Shown here piece after piece: positions 54,801-63,319 of a stretch of 64,000 nucleotides of DNA (within the stretch, counting starts at the first letter, position 1; the number at the start of each line of letters is the position of its first letter). Under the pieces are notes generated by a model. The model made no database searches. It had not been told where the DNA came from and worked only from the letters and a program-made list of their open reading frames with translations. The position numbers were made by a program, and so were the translations under genes. This DNA is from an uncultured Aquimarina sp. (GTDB taxonomy: Bacteria; Bacteroidota; Bacteroidia; Flavobacteriales; Flavobacteriaceae), in contig CANMKX010000008.1 in the NCBI GenBank assembly GCA_947498595.1, positions 1-64,000 on the forward strand, read 5' to 3'.

Positions 54801-56592
54801 TAATATTATAACGATACAATCCTAAATCGTCTAATCCTGAAACTAATTGAGATCCTCTATCAGGTAAGTTATAAGGTAAATCATTATGGTTTCTGTCTGT
54901 TGTAGATGTAGCATAAAAATAGTGAGATTCAATACCTATTGGACGTTTACCACAGCCTGGTTGTATACAATCATATCGACCATCGTTACCTGTAAATGCA
55001 CCATTATAATTCATGAAGTTTCCACCTTGATATGGCCCTAAATAAGGAGCAACACCATTGCGACGACTATTTTTATCATTTCGAATATTAATGGCTTGAT
55101 GAAGAGAATTATCGTAATTGAAAATTTGTAATTGACCATTGATATTATTTGTTTGTACATACCATCTTTTGGAATTAGCAGGATTTGCAGCATCAGGAGT
55201 ATCCCAAGACCATTCATCCCCACCAGGAAGGTCTTGTGTTTGATAAATATGTACTCTATTATCAAGTGTATGTATTCTAGGAGGATCTACAGTATGAAAT
55301 GTTAACATATGTACTTTATCTCCGGGAATAACTTCGCAATCAAATATACGTTGATCATTGATCCACTCTGTAGTAGGAGTACGTTCAATTTCTTGTATGA
55401 TTGAATTAAAAATATCAATGATTAATTCTCTTGAAGGAATTAATTCATGATTAGCATTTAATCGTTTATAGTATTCTGCATTAAATTTTTTAAATATATT
55501 AGGATCTTCAACATACATTTTTTGCATCGCAGCTTGACTGGTACCATATCGTTCCCAATGTGCTCCTGTACCAATGTCACTAGAAAAGAAATCTGTAGTA
55601 GTTAATTGACTATGGTTTTTAAAATCATAATCCCAATCAAAGGGCATTCCTCTAGAATGTGACCAATGAATTTTAAATTCATCTGCGTTGAAAAAATTGG
55701 GATATCGACCAATGAAAATATCCATAATAATAACAGCTACAGCTTCGGCCATTCCTTCTTCAAAACCACTAAGAGTAGGATCGTAGTGCCAAGAGTCATT
55801 ACTACTTAATACAACATTATCTCGATAAGCATGAATTAATTCATGAATCATTAAACGAGGTTGACTTAAATCCCCATTACGTTCTAAGTAAGTAGAACTA
55901 ATTTGATTTGGCCCATTGTAAAAAGTATTTGTTCCAACAGCATTACCATCATTAACAATATAAACGCTATGGTTTCTAGATGGAGCTCCAAAAACTTCTT
56001 TAATAATTGGGTTGACTAAATTATAAAAAGCCATCATTTTATCTCGCTGCCAGATGGCATATGGACCTAATCCATTAACTCCATAATTGGTCTCTACTTG
56101 TATTCTTAAATTATTTGAAGGATCTCCTAAATCTTCCCAATTAAAACGTAAAGGGGGAGATACCCACGAAGGATTATTTCCATTGTAATCGTAAAGAGAG
56201 AAATAAAAAGCGTCACCAATATTAAAAGTAGTTCCTAAATCTAAGGCGCTTCTTCTTAAATCTTCAAAGCTATGACCACCAGTATGTCTATCTGTATTAC
56301 GTAAGAGATGGCCTCTATTGATATTATCAGATCCAGGAGCAGTTCCTATTTCAAATCTGTAAAATGAACCACCATCCCATTTTGTTATAGCATTATGTAT
56401 ACTTTGTGTATAGGCTCTAGTATTGTATCCAGGTAATTTTTGTAAAGCATTAATTTCTTTTTTATACTTTTGATAATAAGCTTCACTTTCTATAAAAGCT
56501 TTAGATGGAGAAATACAAGTTGTGGGAAGTATATCTTGCGCATACGCGCAAAGATTTATAAATAAGATTAGAGTAAAAATGAAAGACTTCAT
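51823..56592 (-). CDS. Giant secreted metalloprotease-like protein, Ig-like repeats, T9SS type B tail
   Basis: The protein has 1589 residues. A signal peptide (KSFIFTLILFINLCAYAQ) is followed by a large N-terminal domain with HELIH (His250 to His254), preceded by RLM and followed by GFEEGMAEAVAVI, which looks like a gluzincin-type zinc site with the third ligand Glu. From about residue 720 there are nine Ig-like repeats of about 86 residues, most with CE..LTxEAN, YLWSGPNNFSATTRIIxIPN and QGxYxVxV..C; two are almost identical. The end is the gliding-motility C-terminal domain: IPDFFTPNGDGYNDIWSVNP and IYDRYGKLLKRLNSGNHSWDGVYNG, the type B sorting signal of type IX secretion. It is predicted to be exported to or beyond the cell surface. 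Confidence 0.88.
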   Translation of the reverse strand: MKSFIFTLILFINLCAYAQDILPTTCISPSKAFIESEAYYQKYKKEINALQKLPGYNTRAYTQSIHNAITKWDGGSFYRFEIGTAPGSDNINRGHLLRNTDRHTGGHSFEDLRRSALDLGTTFNIGDAFYFSLYDYNGNNPSWVSPPLRFNWEDLGDPSNNLRIQVETNYGVNGLGPYAIWQRDKMMAFYNLVNPIIKEVFGAPSRNHSVYIVNDGNAVGTNTFYNGPNQISSTYLERNGDLSQPRLMIHELIHAYRDNVVLSSNDSWHYDPTLSGFEEGMAEAVAVIIMDIFIGRYPNFFNADEFKIHWSHSRGMPFDWDYDFKNHSQLTTTDFFSSDIGTGAHWERYGTSQAAMQKMYVEDPNIFKKFNAEYYKRLNANHELIPSRELIIDIFNSIIQEIERTPTTEWINDQRIFDCEVIPGDKVHMLTFHTVDPPRIHTLDNRVHIYQTQDLPGGDEWSWDTPDAANPANSKRWYVQTNNINGQLQIFNYDNSLHQAINIRNDKNSRRNGVAPYLGPYQGGNFMNYNGAFTGNDGRYDCIQPGCGKRPIGIESHYFYATSTTDRNHNDLPYNLPDRGSQLVSGLDDLGLYRYNISFEGSKYNGTYYRLHGQELVGKDGIIGGIKSNDITKNITGKLYIEHQDFGEENLININNGTFISSRDWAAVPETVTHRQGGRTDRRYSIPGKVHTIYISEDCSEQKIDFRNIRYGDGLAGSQLFLFTVEDFDIIEYTANDITICEGEDLVLTVENNFPDILDEDSRITYRWLNPDGIEIASSPIHTIPNASETTHQGTYTLLINSFGCIITQQVEVIINNVAFDVIIPQEITLCESETLTIEANIINDATYLWSGPNNFSSTTRIISIPNVTINNQGTYSLAVTALDCSETPITKTETTEVIINTDTDFEVNIPTLITLCEQQELTIEANLVNGATYLWSGPNNFSATTRIINIPNITQNQQGDYTVDITALNCLNQPITKSDTTTVEVNIDTDFDVNIPTLITLCEQQELTIEANLVNGATYLWSGPNNFSATTRIINIPSITQNQQGDYTVAITVLNCLNQPITKSDTTTVEVNIDTDFEVGTPSTTTLCEGQELILEANSINNATYLWSGPNNFSATTRIISIPEITTNQQGNYNIEVTVPNCIGNSITKSNTTIVDVNTDTDFEVNTPLLITLCEHEELIIEANLVIGATYQWTGPNNFSATTRIISIPNVTQNQQGSYNVEVTVPGCLNQPITKTSTTNVEIDADITLEVNTPPSIILCEGDDLTLEANVIEGATYLWNGPNNFSATTRIINIPNVSAIHQGIYLVEARIFSCTGDIVVDYSSTNVIINEQITIELITNDINVCEDETATLTVNEIDNATYLWTGPNNFSASTREVIIDNITLEQQGTYTVTVQAPDCNQIMIENSSDLVINIEAIPEIDLSDIIDEATVCYQNAFTLEVPSYANATYIWEGPGNYTSNERNLVLSNFSEEQEGLYMLTIMIPYCNTFLEEIHHIEITACPREDLIPDFFTPNGDGYNDIWSVNPNLVSFTNIDIYDRYGKLLKRLNSGNHSWDGVYNGANMPSSEYWYTIHYENNEVQNGHFSLIR
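53382..53897 (-). repeat. Tandem 258-bp repeats in the Ig-like region
   Basis: The segments 53382-53639 and 53640-53897 are nearly identical (86 codons each). They encode the second and third full Ig-like units. Neighbouring units are more divergent, so this pair is a recent duplication. Confidence 0.8.
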
Positions 56593-56817
56593 TACGTATG
56601 TTGAGTTTGGTTATTTAATTATTATTAAACACAAACTGAACTGACTAGGGGGTGTACTAGTATATGATTTTGGGCACTGTTAACCATATGTTGTTGACTA
56701 GTAGTATTCTAGTTCATAATGCGGTACTCGAATACTTGCTCAACGAAAAATTTGAATATATATTTTCTTTAATTATGAAAATGATAATATAGTATTGATT
56801 TTGATTATTTTTTGCAC

Positions 56818-56846
56818 AAAAAGCAACTTTATGAAGCTGCTTTTAT
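56818..56846 (-). terminator. Terminator after trmD
   Basis: AAAAGCAACTT pairs with GAAGCTGCTTTT (mismatched at one position), with T residues after it on the minus strand. It separates trmD from the secreted-protein gene. Confidence 0.7.
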
Positions 56847-56871
56847 TGTAAATGTTGTATGTAATTATTTG

Positions 56872-57552
56872 TTATTCGTCTTCTAATAAGTCAGGACGTA
56901 ACGTTTTAGTTCGCTGGTATGCTTGTTCTTCTCTCCAAGCTTCAATTTTAGGGAAATTACCAGAAGTAAGAACCTCAGGAACTTTCCAACCTTTATATTC
57001 TGCAGGACGAGTATAAATGGGGGGAGCTAATAAGTTATCTTGAAATGAATCTGTTAAAGCTGAGGTTTCATTACCTAAAACACCAGGGATTAAACGAATC
57101 ACTGCATCACATAAAATAGCAGCACCTAACTCACCACCAGATAATACATAATCACCTACCGAGATTTCTTTCGTGATAAAATGTTCTCTTACTCTTTGAT
57201 CTACCCCTTTGTAGTGACCGCATAGAATAATAATATTTCCTTGTAGAGATAATTGATTTGCAATTCCTTGATTTAGTGTTTGACCATCTGGAGTCATATA
57301 AATAACTTCATCATAAGATCGTTCACTTTTTAATTTTGTGATACATCTATCTATGGGTTCTATCATCATAACCATTCCAGCACCACCTCCAAATTGATAA
57401 TCATCAATTTGTCGATAATTATCAGTTACATAGTCACGTAAATTGTGTAGATGTACTTCTACAAGTCCTTTTTCTATAGCTCTTTTTAAAATAGAAGCTT
57501 CAAATGGACTTTTTAAAATATCAGGAACAACAGTGATGATATCGATACGCAT
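56872..57552 (-). CDS. trmD: tRNA (guanine37-N1)-methyltransferase
   Basis: This product has 226 residues from ATG 57552, where [13 protein letters not shown] starts as in other TrmD proteins. A longer frame from 57618 would overlap the TonB gene's terminator and is not used. The knotted SPOUT fold is shown by [30 protein letters not shown] and [47 protein letters not shown] is the substrate loop. It methylates G37 of tRNAs that read CNN codons, preventing frameshifts. The C-terminal part has [19 protein letters not shown]. Followed by a terminator. Confidence 0.96.
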   Translation of the reverse strand: MRIDIITVVPDILKSPFEASILKRAIEKGLVEVHLHNLRDYVTDNYRQIDDYQFGGGAGMVMMIEPIDRCITKLKSERSYDEVIYMTPDGQTLNQGIANQLSLQGNIIILCGHYKGVDQRVREHFITKEISVGDYVLSGGELGAAILCDAVIRLIPGVLGNETSALTDSFQDNLLAPPIYTRPAEYKGWKVPEVLTSGNFPKIEAWREEQAYQRTKTLRPDLLEDE

Positions 57553-57607
57553 TGATGTATTTTTTGAATAAGGTTGCAAAGGTGCAAAGAAACCTTGATA
57601 AATAAAA

Positions 57608-57645
57608 AACAAAACCAAATATTCTTAAGAATACCTGGTTTTGTT
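57608..57645 (-). terminator. Terminator after the TonB receptor gene
   Basis: AACAAAACCA pairs with TGGTTTTGTT at the outside and TATTC with GAATA inside, around TTAA. It lies 20 bp beyond the receptor's stop codon and supports the later trmD start at 57552. Confidence 0.8.
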
Positions 57646-57664
57646 ATATGTTTTATAATGTTTT

Positions 57665-60600
57665 TTAGAATTTATAATGTAATCCAATTTGACCCTGCCA
57701 TCTAGAATTAGCATTGTCAACTACCCACGGAGTATTTTGAGGATTTCTAAACTGAAAAGTAGGTTGATTATTTTCTACTCCAGCAAAGTCTAATAAACTG
57801 AAACTTGAGTTAAGGACATTAGGTACAAAGTATAATCGTCCCCAGTCTTTATTAAGAAAATTAGGCAGATTTAATAAATCGAAAGTTATTTCGATAGAGT
57901 TTTTACCTTTTCTGATTTTCTTTTTATAAGATAGCTTTAAATCAATTTGATGATTCCAAGGAGTTCTTGCTCCATTACGTTCTGCAATGCGACCACGACG
58001 CCCTTTTAAATAAGAATCGTTATTGATATAATTGTTTAACTGTTCCCATTGTTGTTCAGCAGTTACAGTAACATTACCAGAAGTATCGGTAATATCAACT
58101 AAATTAATTTCGTTTGCGTTCGCAGGAACATATATAAGGTCATTTCTTGAAGAACCATCTCTATTTAAATCACCTCTATAGATATATGTGAAAGGACTTC
58201 CTGATCTACCATTATATAGTAAACCAGCACTTAAAACATCATCTTTTATTTTGAAATCAAAATTTTGATAAGATACTATCTTATGTCTCAAGTCGAAATT
58301 TGAAAATGAGACATCAGGGTCATTAGATACTACCGCTTGATTAAATTCAAAATTAGCTGCTTGTGAGTTACGTACTGTACTTGATACATCTTTACTTTTT
58401 CCATAAGTATATCCTACGTATCCTTTATAAAAACCTTCATTTTTATGCAAACCAAAAGTTAAGTTATAACGATATCCTTCATCAGAATTCGTTAATAAGA
58501 ATACATTAGTAAAATTGGTATTTATTTTAATATCATCTCCAGTTGAAGTAAAATAAGATCTATTGTCAGCTCCATCATAATTAGCTGTTTCATTTCTTCT
58601 ATTAATTGATTGAAAGAATAATCCTTTAAGTACTTTAGAGTATGTTCCTTCTAAAGAAAGCGTGAAATTCTTAGGAAGCTTTAAGTCCAAAGCTAAATTA
58701 CTTTTCCATTCTCTAGGTAATTTGAAATTATTATCAATTAAATTAATTTCAGTTAAATTAGGCTGTAAAGCTGCAACATCAGAAAATACAGGCTCAATAG
58801 GAGTAGGAGAACTAGCATCTGGTCTGATATCGATATTAAAATAACGAGTCCCTGAAATATACTCGGCATAGGCGTACCATAAAAAAGGAATACGACCAGT
58901 ATAAAAACCAGTACCTCCTCTTAATAAAGCTGTTTTTTCTTTGTTTAAAACCAAGTCAAAACCTAAACGAGGGTTGATTTGTGGAGTAGCACTGATCTTA
59001 TTATCAAAATGGCTAAATTCTGGTGTGTTTTGTACTTCTTGACTGATAGGTAAATTACTTGGTAGAATTTGAGAATCTAAACGAAGTCCTAATAGTAAAG
59101 AAAAACGATCCGAAAAACGGATTTGATCTTGTGCATATGCATTCGCTAATATTACTCCAAATGCAGCAGAAGGGTTATTTCTATTAAAATTAAAGTCGTC
59201 GTTCTCTATATTATATACACCACGAATACGTGCAGGAGTATCGTTTAAAAAATCGTCAACAGATCGATATTGATAACGACCATTAAAAGCAGATAAGAAA
59301 CGATACTCTATATCGTTATATTCTGCACCAGCTCCAAAAGTGAATGTATGCTTGTTTTTATAGTATGTTAGCTTATCATTGATTTGGAATGTATTTAACG
59401 AAGTTCCAAAAACAGAAGCTTCTCTATAAGTTCCAGCAAAAATAGTATTGGTTCCGTTGTAAATGATTTCTAAATGAGGAAAAACGTCTCCATCGAAATC
59501 TCGATTTTCTTCTACGCGATTATATCCAACAGTTAACGTATTATTTGTGTTATTATTAAAAGAACTTTTTAATTCTGCCACTAAACTATTAGCAGAACTT
59601 TTATGACGATATCCTTGATTTCCAAAATTGAAGAAATTAGCATTCCATTCAAGATTATCTGCAAAGCTATTCACATAATTATTACGTAGTGATAATTTGT
59701 GCTTTTGAGAGATATTATAATCTAAACGAGCAAATACTTTAGTACTATTTCGTTGTAAACTGGCCTCAGTAAATGTACCAGGATCATAATTATAGCGCGT
59801 TTGTAATCTATCTGAGATTTGTTCTACTACATCAACAGGAATATTAGAGGTAGCACTACCAGGAGCATTTAAAACAGGTTGATTGTTAATAGCTTGTTCT
59901 ACATTAACATAATAAAAAAGTTTGTTTTTAATTATAGGACCACCGACACCAGCACCAAATTGAACATCATAAAAATCTTCGATAGGTTGTTTGATTCCGT
60001 TGGCATAACGGCCTGCAAGTAGGTCATTATTTCCAAAACCGTATACTTCTCCTTTTAATTTGTTAGTACCATTTTTTGTAACGACATTGATATTAGCGCC
60101 TGTAAAATTACCTAAGCTAGCATCAAATGGAGCTACTTTTACCGACAATTCTTTTATAGCACCAAAACTAATAGGTTGAGAAGAAGATAAACTTCCAGGA
60201 GTACCATTAGCTAACGATCCAGAAGCTCCACTCGCAGGCTCTTGGAATCCGATAACATCATTGTTAGCAATTCCATCAATATTTAAATTATTGAAACGAT
60301 TACTAGCTCCTCCAAATGAATTTAAATTGGCTTCAGGAAGAACTTTTGTGATATCCTGTATGCTTCTATTTACAGTTGGGATTTTTCCAATAGTACTTTG
60401 TGTAACTAAGGCTTCGTTTCCTTTTTTCCTGTTTTGAATAGGATCATTTTTATCGACCGTAATAACGACTTCACTTAATGTAACATTATCTTCTTGAAGA
60501 ATAAGGTCTCTTAGGGTTTGTTTTCCTAATTGGATAACTATGTCGTTAATTATTTGATCTTTAAAACCTACAAACGAAATCTTTAATTGGTAATTACTCG

Positions 60601-60823
60601 AAGGAGGAAGTTGATTAAATTGATAGTAACCATTGTCTTGAGAAATAGTACCGTATTCTGCACCAGTGTCAAGATCTGTAACAATAACATTGGCAAATAC
60701 GATGGGCTGGTCTTTGGCATCTTTTAATACCCCAGCTAGTTTACCTGTAGTTTCTTGGGCAAAACTCATGAAATAGGTAAACAAAAAAAATAATAGTAAT
60801 TGAGATTTTCTGCTTAAATACAT
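57665..60823 (-). CDS. Oar-like TonB-dependent receptor
   Basis: This 1052-residue outer-membrane protein has a signal peptide (YLSRKSQLLLFFLFTYFMSFAQ), then a carboxypeptidase-regulatory-like (CarboxypepD_reg) domain (GKLAGVLKDAKDQPIVFANVIVTDLDTGAEYG and FNQLPPSSNYQLKISFVGF). A plug domain with VTQSTIGKIPTVNRSIQDITKVLPEAN and FNNLNIDGIANND follows, then a long beta barrel ending in an aromatic residue (QGQIGLHYKF). Resembles Oar proteins of Bacteroidota and Myxococcus, which are involved in uptake or in display of surface proteins. No TonB-box is obvious. Cargo unknown. Confidence 0.9.
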   Translation of the reverse strand: MYLSRKSQLLLFFLFTYFMSFAQETTGKLAGVLKDAKDQPIVFANVIVTDLDTGAEYGTISQDNGYYQFNQLPPSSNYQLKISFVGFKDQIINDIVIQLGKQTLRDLILQEDNVTLSEVVITVDKNDPIQNRKKGNEALVTQSTIGKIPTVNRSIQDITKVLPEANLNSFGGASNRFNNLNIDGIANNDVIGFQEPASGASGSLANGTPGSLSSSQPISFGAIKELSVKVAPFDASLGNFTGANINVVTKNGTNKLKGEVYGFGNNDLLAGRYANGIKQPIEDFYDVQFGAGVGGPIIKNKLFYYVNVEQAINNQPVLNAPGSATSNIPVDVVEQISDRLQTRYNYDPGTFTEASLQRNSTKVFARLDYNISQKHKLSLRNNYVNSFADNLEWNANFFNFGNQGYRHKSSANSLVAELKSSFNNNTNNTLTVGYNRVEENRDFDGDVFPHLEIIYNGTNTIFAGTYREASVFGTSLNTFQINDKLTYYKNKHTFTFGAGAEYNDIEYRFLSAFNGRYQYRSVDDFLNDTPARIRGVYNIENDDFNFNRNNPSAAFGVILANAYAQDQIRFSDRFSLLLGLRLDSQILPSNLPISQEVQNTPEFSHFDNKISATPQINPRLGFDLVLNKEKTALLRGGTGFYTGRIPFLWYAYAEYISGTRYFNIDIRPDASSPTPIEPVFSDVAALQPNLTEINLIDNNFKLPREWKSNLALDLKLPKNFTLSLEGTYSKVLKGLFFQSINRRNETANYDGADNRSYFTSTGDDIKINTNFTNVFLLTNSDEGYRYNLTFGLHKNEGFYKGYVGYTYGKSKDVSSTVRNSQAANFEFNQAVVSNDPDVSFSNFDLRHKIVSYQNFDFKIKDDVLSAGLLYNGRSGSPFTYIYRGDLNRDGSSRNDLIYVPANANEINLVDITDTSGNVTVTAEQQWEQLNNYINNDSYLKGRRGRIAERNGARTPWNHQIDLKLSYKKKIRKGKNSIEITFDLLNLPNFLNKDWGRLYFVPNVLNSSFSLLDFAGVENNQPTFQFRNPQNTPWVVDNANSRWQGQIGLHYKF

Positions 60824-60907
60824 TTAATAAATTGATTTGATTTTATTGCAGTCTTTGTAGTCTCAAAAAATATTAGATCATTACATTATAAATGTGAAAA
60901 AAAAGAT

Positions 60908-60940
60908 AAAAAAAAGCAGTTTGTGATCAAACTGCTCTTT
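60908..60940 (-). terminator. Terminator after the coiled-coil gene
   Basis: AGCAGTTTG pairs with CAAACTGCT across TGAT, with T-rich sequence after it on the minus strand. Confidence 0.8.
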
Positions 60941-60943
60941 TTA

Positions 60944-61552
60944 TTAAGATTTCTTTTGCTTGTTTATTTCGTCTTGTAGTTTTCGCATCACTTTTTGTTC
61001 GCGTTCTAACGAGCGACGTCTGTGTTCTTCAAATTCAGTTTCTATATCAGCTAATGCTTTTTTGGCTTGTACTGTACCGCTATTACTGCTTTTAAATTTA
61101 AAGATAAAGAATAGTAATAATACTACTAAAATTGCAACAATAGCCCACATCATAACTTTATAATTACTTTTAGTGAATGCCATTCCTAAAAACATCATAT
61201 TATCCTTTTCACTAGTAATAGATGTTAAATCGTTATTAATCTTAGAAAGTGATTCTTCTAATTTAGTAATCGTGTTTTGTTGCTTAGATATTTGTTGGTT
61301 GGCAGTAGAAATAGAATTTTCTAATGTCTTTAAAGTATCAAGAGTATTAGCTTTAATAAGACTTAACCATTCTTTCTTTACTACTTTATATTTTTGGTAT
61401 CGACCAGATTTTTCAATAATATGATCAAATTGATTTGAAATAGAACCTTCTTTTAAAGGATTACTTTCAGGAGCTTTTTGCGCATATAGGGTTGCTGTAT
61501 TAAAAAAGGTTACAACAAGGATGAGGGTTAAAAAATATTTGATAAAATTCAT
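60944..61552 (-). CDS. Membrane-anchored coiled-coil protein
   Basis: This product has 202 residues from ATG 61552, chosen because a signal peptide (NFIKYFLTLILVVTFFNTATLYAQ) follows at once; an upstream ATG at 61570 is possible. The mature part has a coiled-coil stretch (about 75-115: LKTLENSISTANQQISKQQNTITKLEESLSKINNDLTS), one membrane segment (VMMWAIVAILVVLLLFFIFKF) and a charged cytoplasmic tail (LADIETEFEEHRRRSLEREQKVMRKLQDEINKQKK). In flavobacterial genomes such proteins are sometimes mislabelled as tRNA methyltransferases because of their position near trmD; nothing in the sequence supports that. Confidence 0.8.
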   Translation of the reverse strand: MNFIKYFLTLILVVTFFNTATLYAQKAPESNPLKEGSISNQFDHIIEKSGRYQKYKVVKKEWLSLIKANTLDTLKTLENSISTANQQISKQQNTITKLEESLSKINNDLTSITSEKDNMMFLGMAFTKSNYKVMMWAIVAILVVLLLFFIFKFKSSNSGTVQAKKALADIETEFEEHRRRSLEREQKVMRKLQDEINKQKKS

Positions 61553-61671
61553 TGGGTTTTTGTTAAGCATTGTTTTTTTTGTAACGCTAGCAATTATACG
61601 ATATTGTTGACAATTTAGAAAGATTTTTCTAGAGAAGAATTTTATAGTAAAATACTAGTTTTTCTATAAAG

Positions 61672-61714
61672 AAATAAGAGCTTTGTTTTTTAGAATAACA
61701 AAGCTCTTATTTTA
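61672..61714 (-). terminator. Terminator after the long GAPDH gene
   Basis: AATAAGAGCTTTGTT pairs with AACAAAGCTCTTATT around a short loop. It lies about 30 bp beyond the GAPDH stop on the minus strand. Confidence 0.85.
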
Positions 61715-61738
61715 TAAATTATGTATGTGTTTTACTTA

Positions 61739-63187
61739 TTAATAATAAGTGAAACGTCTTACTTTTGCAATGTATTTTGATAGCCTAATTACTTGATGGC
61801 TATAACCATATTCATTATCATACCAAACATATAAAATAGCGTTAGTACCACTTTTATCTACGATGGTAGCTTTACTATCATAAATTGACGGAGCCGAAGA
61901 ACCAATAATATCACTAGATACTAATTCGTCATCTAAAGAATATTTAATTTGTTCTACTAAATTTCCTTCAAGAGCATATTTCTTTATAATAGCATTTAAA
62001 CTATCAACAGAAGTGTTTTTTTCTAGGTTTAAGTTTAAAATAGCCAAAGAACCATTTGGAACAGGTACTCTAATAGCATTTGATGTCAATTTACCTTCAA
62101 ACGTAGGTAATGCTTTAGAAACAGCTTTACCAGCTCCAGTTTCTGTAATTACCATATTTAATGCAGCAGCACGACCACGACGATACTTTTTATGCATATT
62201 ATCTACTAAGTTTTGATCATTAGTATATGCATGAATTGTTTCTAAATGACCTTTAACTACACCAAAACTATCATCTACAGCTTGTAGAATAGGAGTAATG
62301 GCATTTGTAGTACAAGAAGCTGCAGAAAATATATTTACCTCGTCAGGATTGTGTTCTGTATGATTAACACCATGAACAATATTAGGAATTCCTTTTCCTG
62401 GTGCAGTAAGTAATACTTTATCTACACCTTTTGAAACTAAATGCCTACTTAAAGCTTCTTTATCTCTAAAGGCTCCTGTATTATCTATAACTAAAGCATC
62501 ATTGATACCATAAGTTGTATAATCAATATCTTCAGGTTGTGAAGCATTGATTACATTAACAGTAGTACCATTAATAATTAATGCTTTTTTATCAAGATCA
62601 ATATTAACTGTACCAGCGAAATCACCGTGTACAGAATCATTTTTAAGTAATGAAGCACGTTTAAGTAAAACTTGCTCAGTAATCTCACCACGTGTTACAA
62701 TTGCTCGTAAACGTAATTGGCTACCTTTACCAGTTAATGTCATTAGTTCTCTAGCGACTAGACGGCCAATACGACCAAATCCATAAAGAACAACATCTTT
62801 AGGAACGATACCTTTAGCTTCTTTAGCATCTTGCAATTTATGCATTACAAAATCAGAAGCAGTTTCGAATTCATCACCAGAAATATGATACTCATACGTA
62901 AGCTTTCCAATGTCAAGTTTAGATGGAGGTAAATCCATTTGTTTAATAGCTTGTGCTATTTCAACAGAGTCAAAAATTGAAATTGGTTTTTGAACAAACT
63001 CACCAGCATACTCATGAAGATTGAGTATTTCACTAATGTTTTTGTTAATAAGTTGATTACGGAATAATACCAATTCAATTGAATTGTCATACCATAAATC
63101 ACTAACGGTTTTGATGAATGCTACAGTTGCACGTCTTCTGTCTGCCTGAAAAGCAAGTTCTTTTTCATAAACTTGATTTGAGCTCAT
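61739..63187 (-). CDS. gap: Glyceraldehyde-3-phosphate dehydrogenase, long form
   Basis: This 482-residue protein has an N-terminal part of about 130 residues before the usual GAPDH fold. The Rossmann start is VVLYGFGRIGRLVARELM. The catalytic cysteine is in SAASCTTNAITP (Cys292), corresponding to about Cys150 of the common form. Also seen: HAYTNDQNLVDNMHKKYRRGRAAALNMVITETGAGKAVSKALP and VWYDNEYGYSHQVIRL. Such long GAPDH proteins exist in several Bacteroidota, often besides a standard copy. The direction (glycolytic or gluconeogenic) and cofactor cannot be read with certainty. Confidence 0.94.
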   Translation of the reverse strand: MSSNQVYEKELAFQADRRRATVAFIKTVSDLWYDNSIELVLFRNQLINKNISEILNLHEYAGEFVQKPISIFDSVEIAQAIKQMDLPPSKLDIGKLTYEYHISGDEFETASDFVMHKLQDAKEAKGIVPKDVVLYGFGRIGRLVARELMTLTGKGSQLRLRAIVTRGEITEQVLLKRASLLKNDSVHGDFAGTVNIDLDKKALIINGTTVNVINASQPEDIDYTTYGINDALVIDNTGAFRDKEALSRHLVSKGVDKVLLTAPGKGIPNIVHGVNHTEHNPDEVNIFSAASCTTNAITPILQAVDDSFGVVKGHLETIHAYTNDQNLVDNMHKKYRRGRAAALNMVITETGAGKAVSKALPTFEGKLTSNAIRVPVPNGSLAILNLNLEKNTSVDSLNAIIKKYALEGNLVEQIKYSLDDELVSSDIIGSSAPSIYDSKATIVDKSGTNAILYVWYDNEYGYSHQVIRLSKYIAKVRRFTYY

Positions 63188-63222
63188 AATAGTGTTGTGT
63201 TTGTTAAAACTATAATTTCGAG

Positions 63223-63253
63223 CAAAAGTATATATTTCAAACGTTTTCGTAAA
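63223..63253 (-). promoter_or_regulatory. Promoter of the long GAPDH gene
   Basis: On the minus strand TACTTTTG (63223-63230) matches the TAnnTTTG -7 box, and TTTA (63250-63253) lies 19 bp upstream at the right spacing for the -33 element. The start codon is 36 bp downstream. Confidence 0.55.
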
Positions 63254-63268
63254 GGTTTTTATAAAAAA

Positions 63269-63300
63269 ATATCCCTTTACTTTAGAAAGTAAAGGGATAC
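63269..63300 (-). terminator. Terminator after the HtrA gene
   Basis: ATCCCTTTACTTT pairs with AAGTAAAGGGAT, about 20 bp beyond the HtrA stop codon on the minus strand. Confidence 0.85.
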
Positions 63301-63319
63301 ACGATAAAGTTTTATTATT

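Noticed and set aside
57553..57618. Upstream start for trmD adding 22 residues
   Set aside because: The additional stretch overlaps the terminator of the previous gene and does not match the family, which starts MRIDI.
60944..61552. Annotation as a tRNA methyltransferase because of its position near trmD
   Set aside because: The protein has a signal peptide, coiled coil and membrane segment and no methyltransferase motif.
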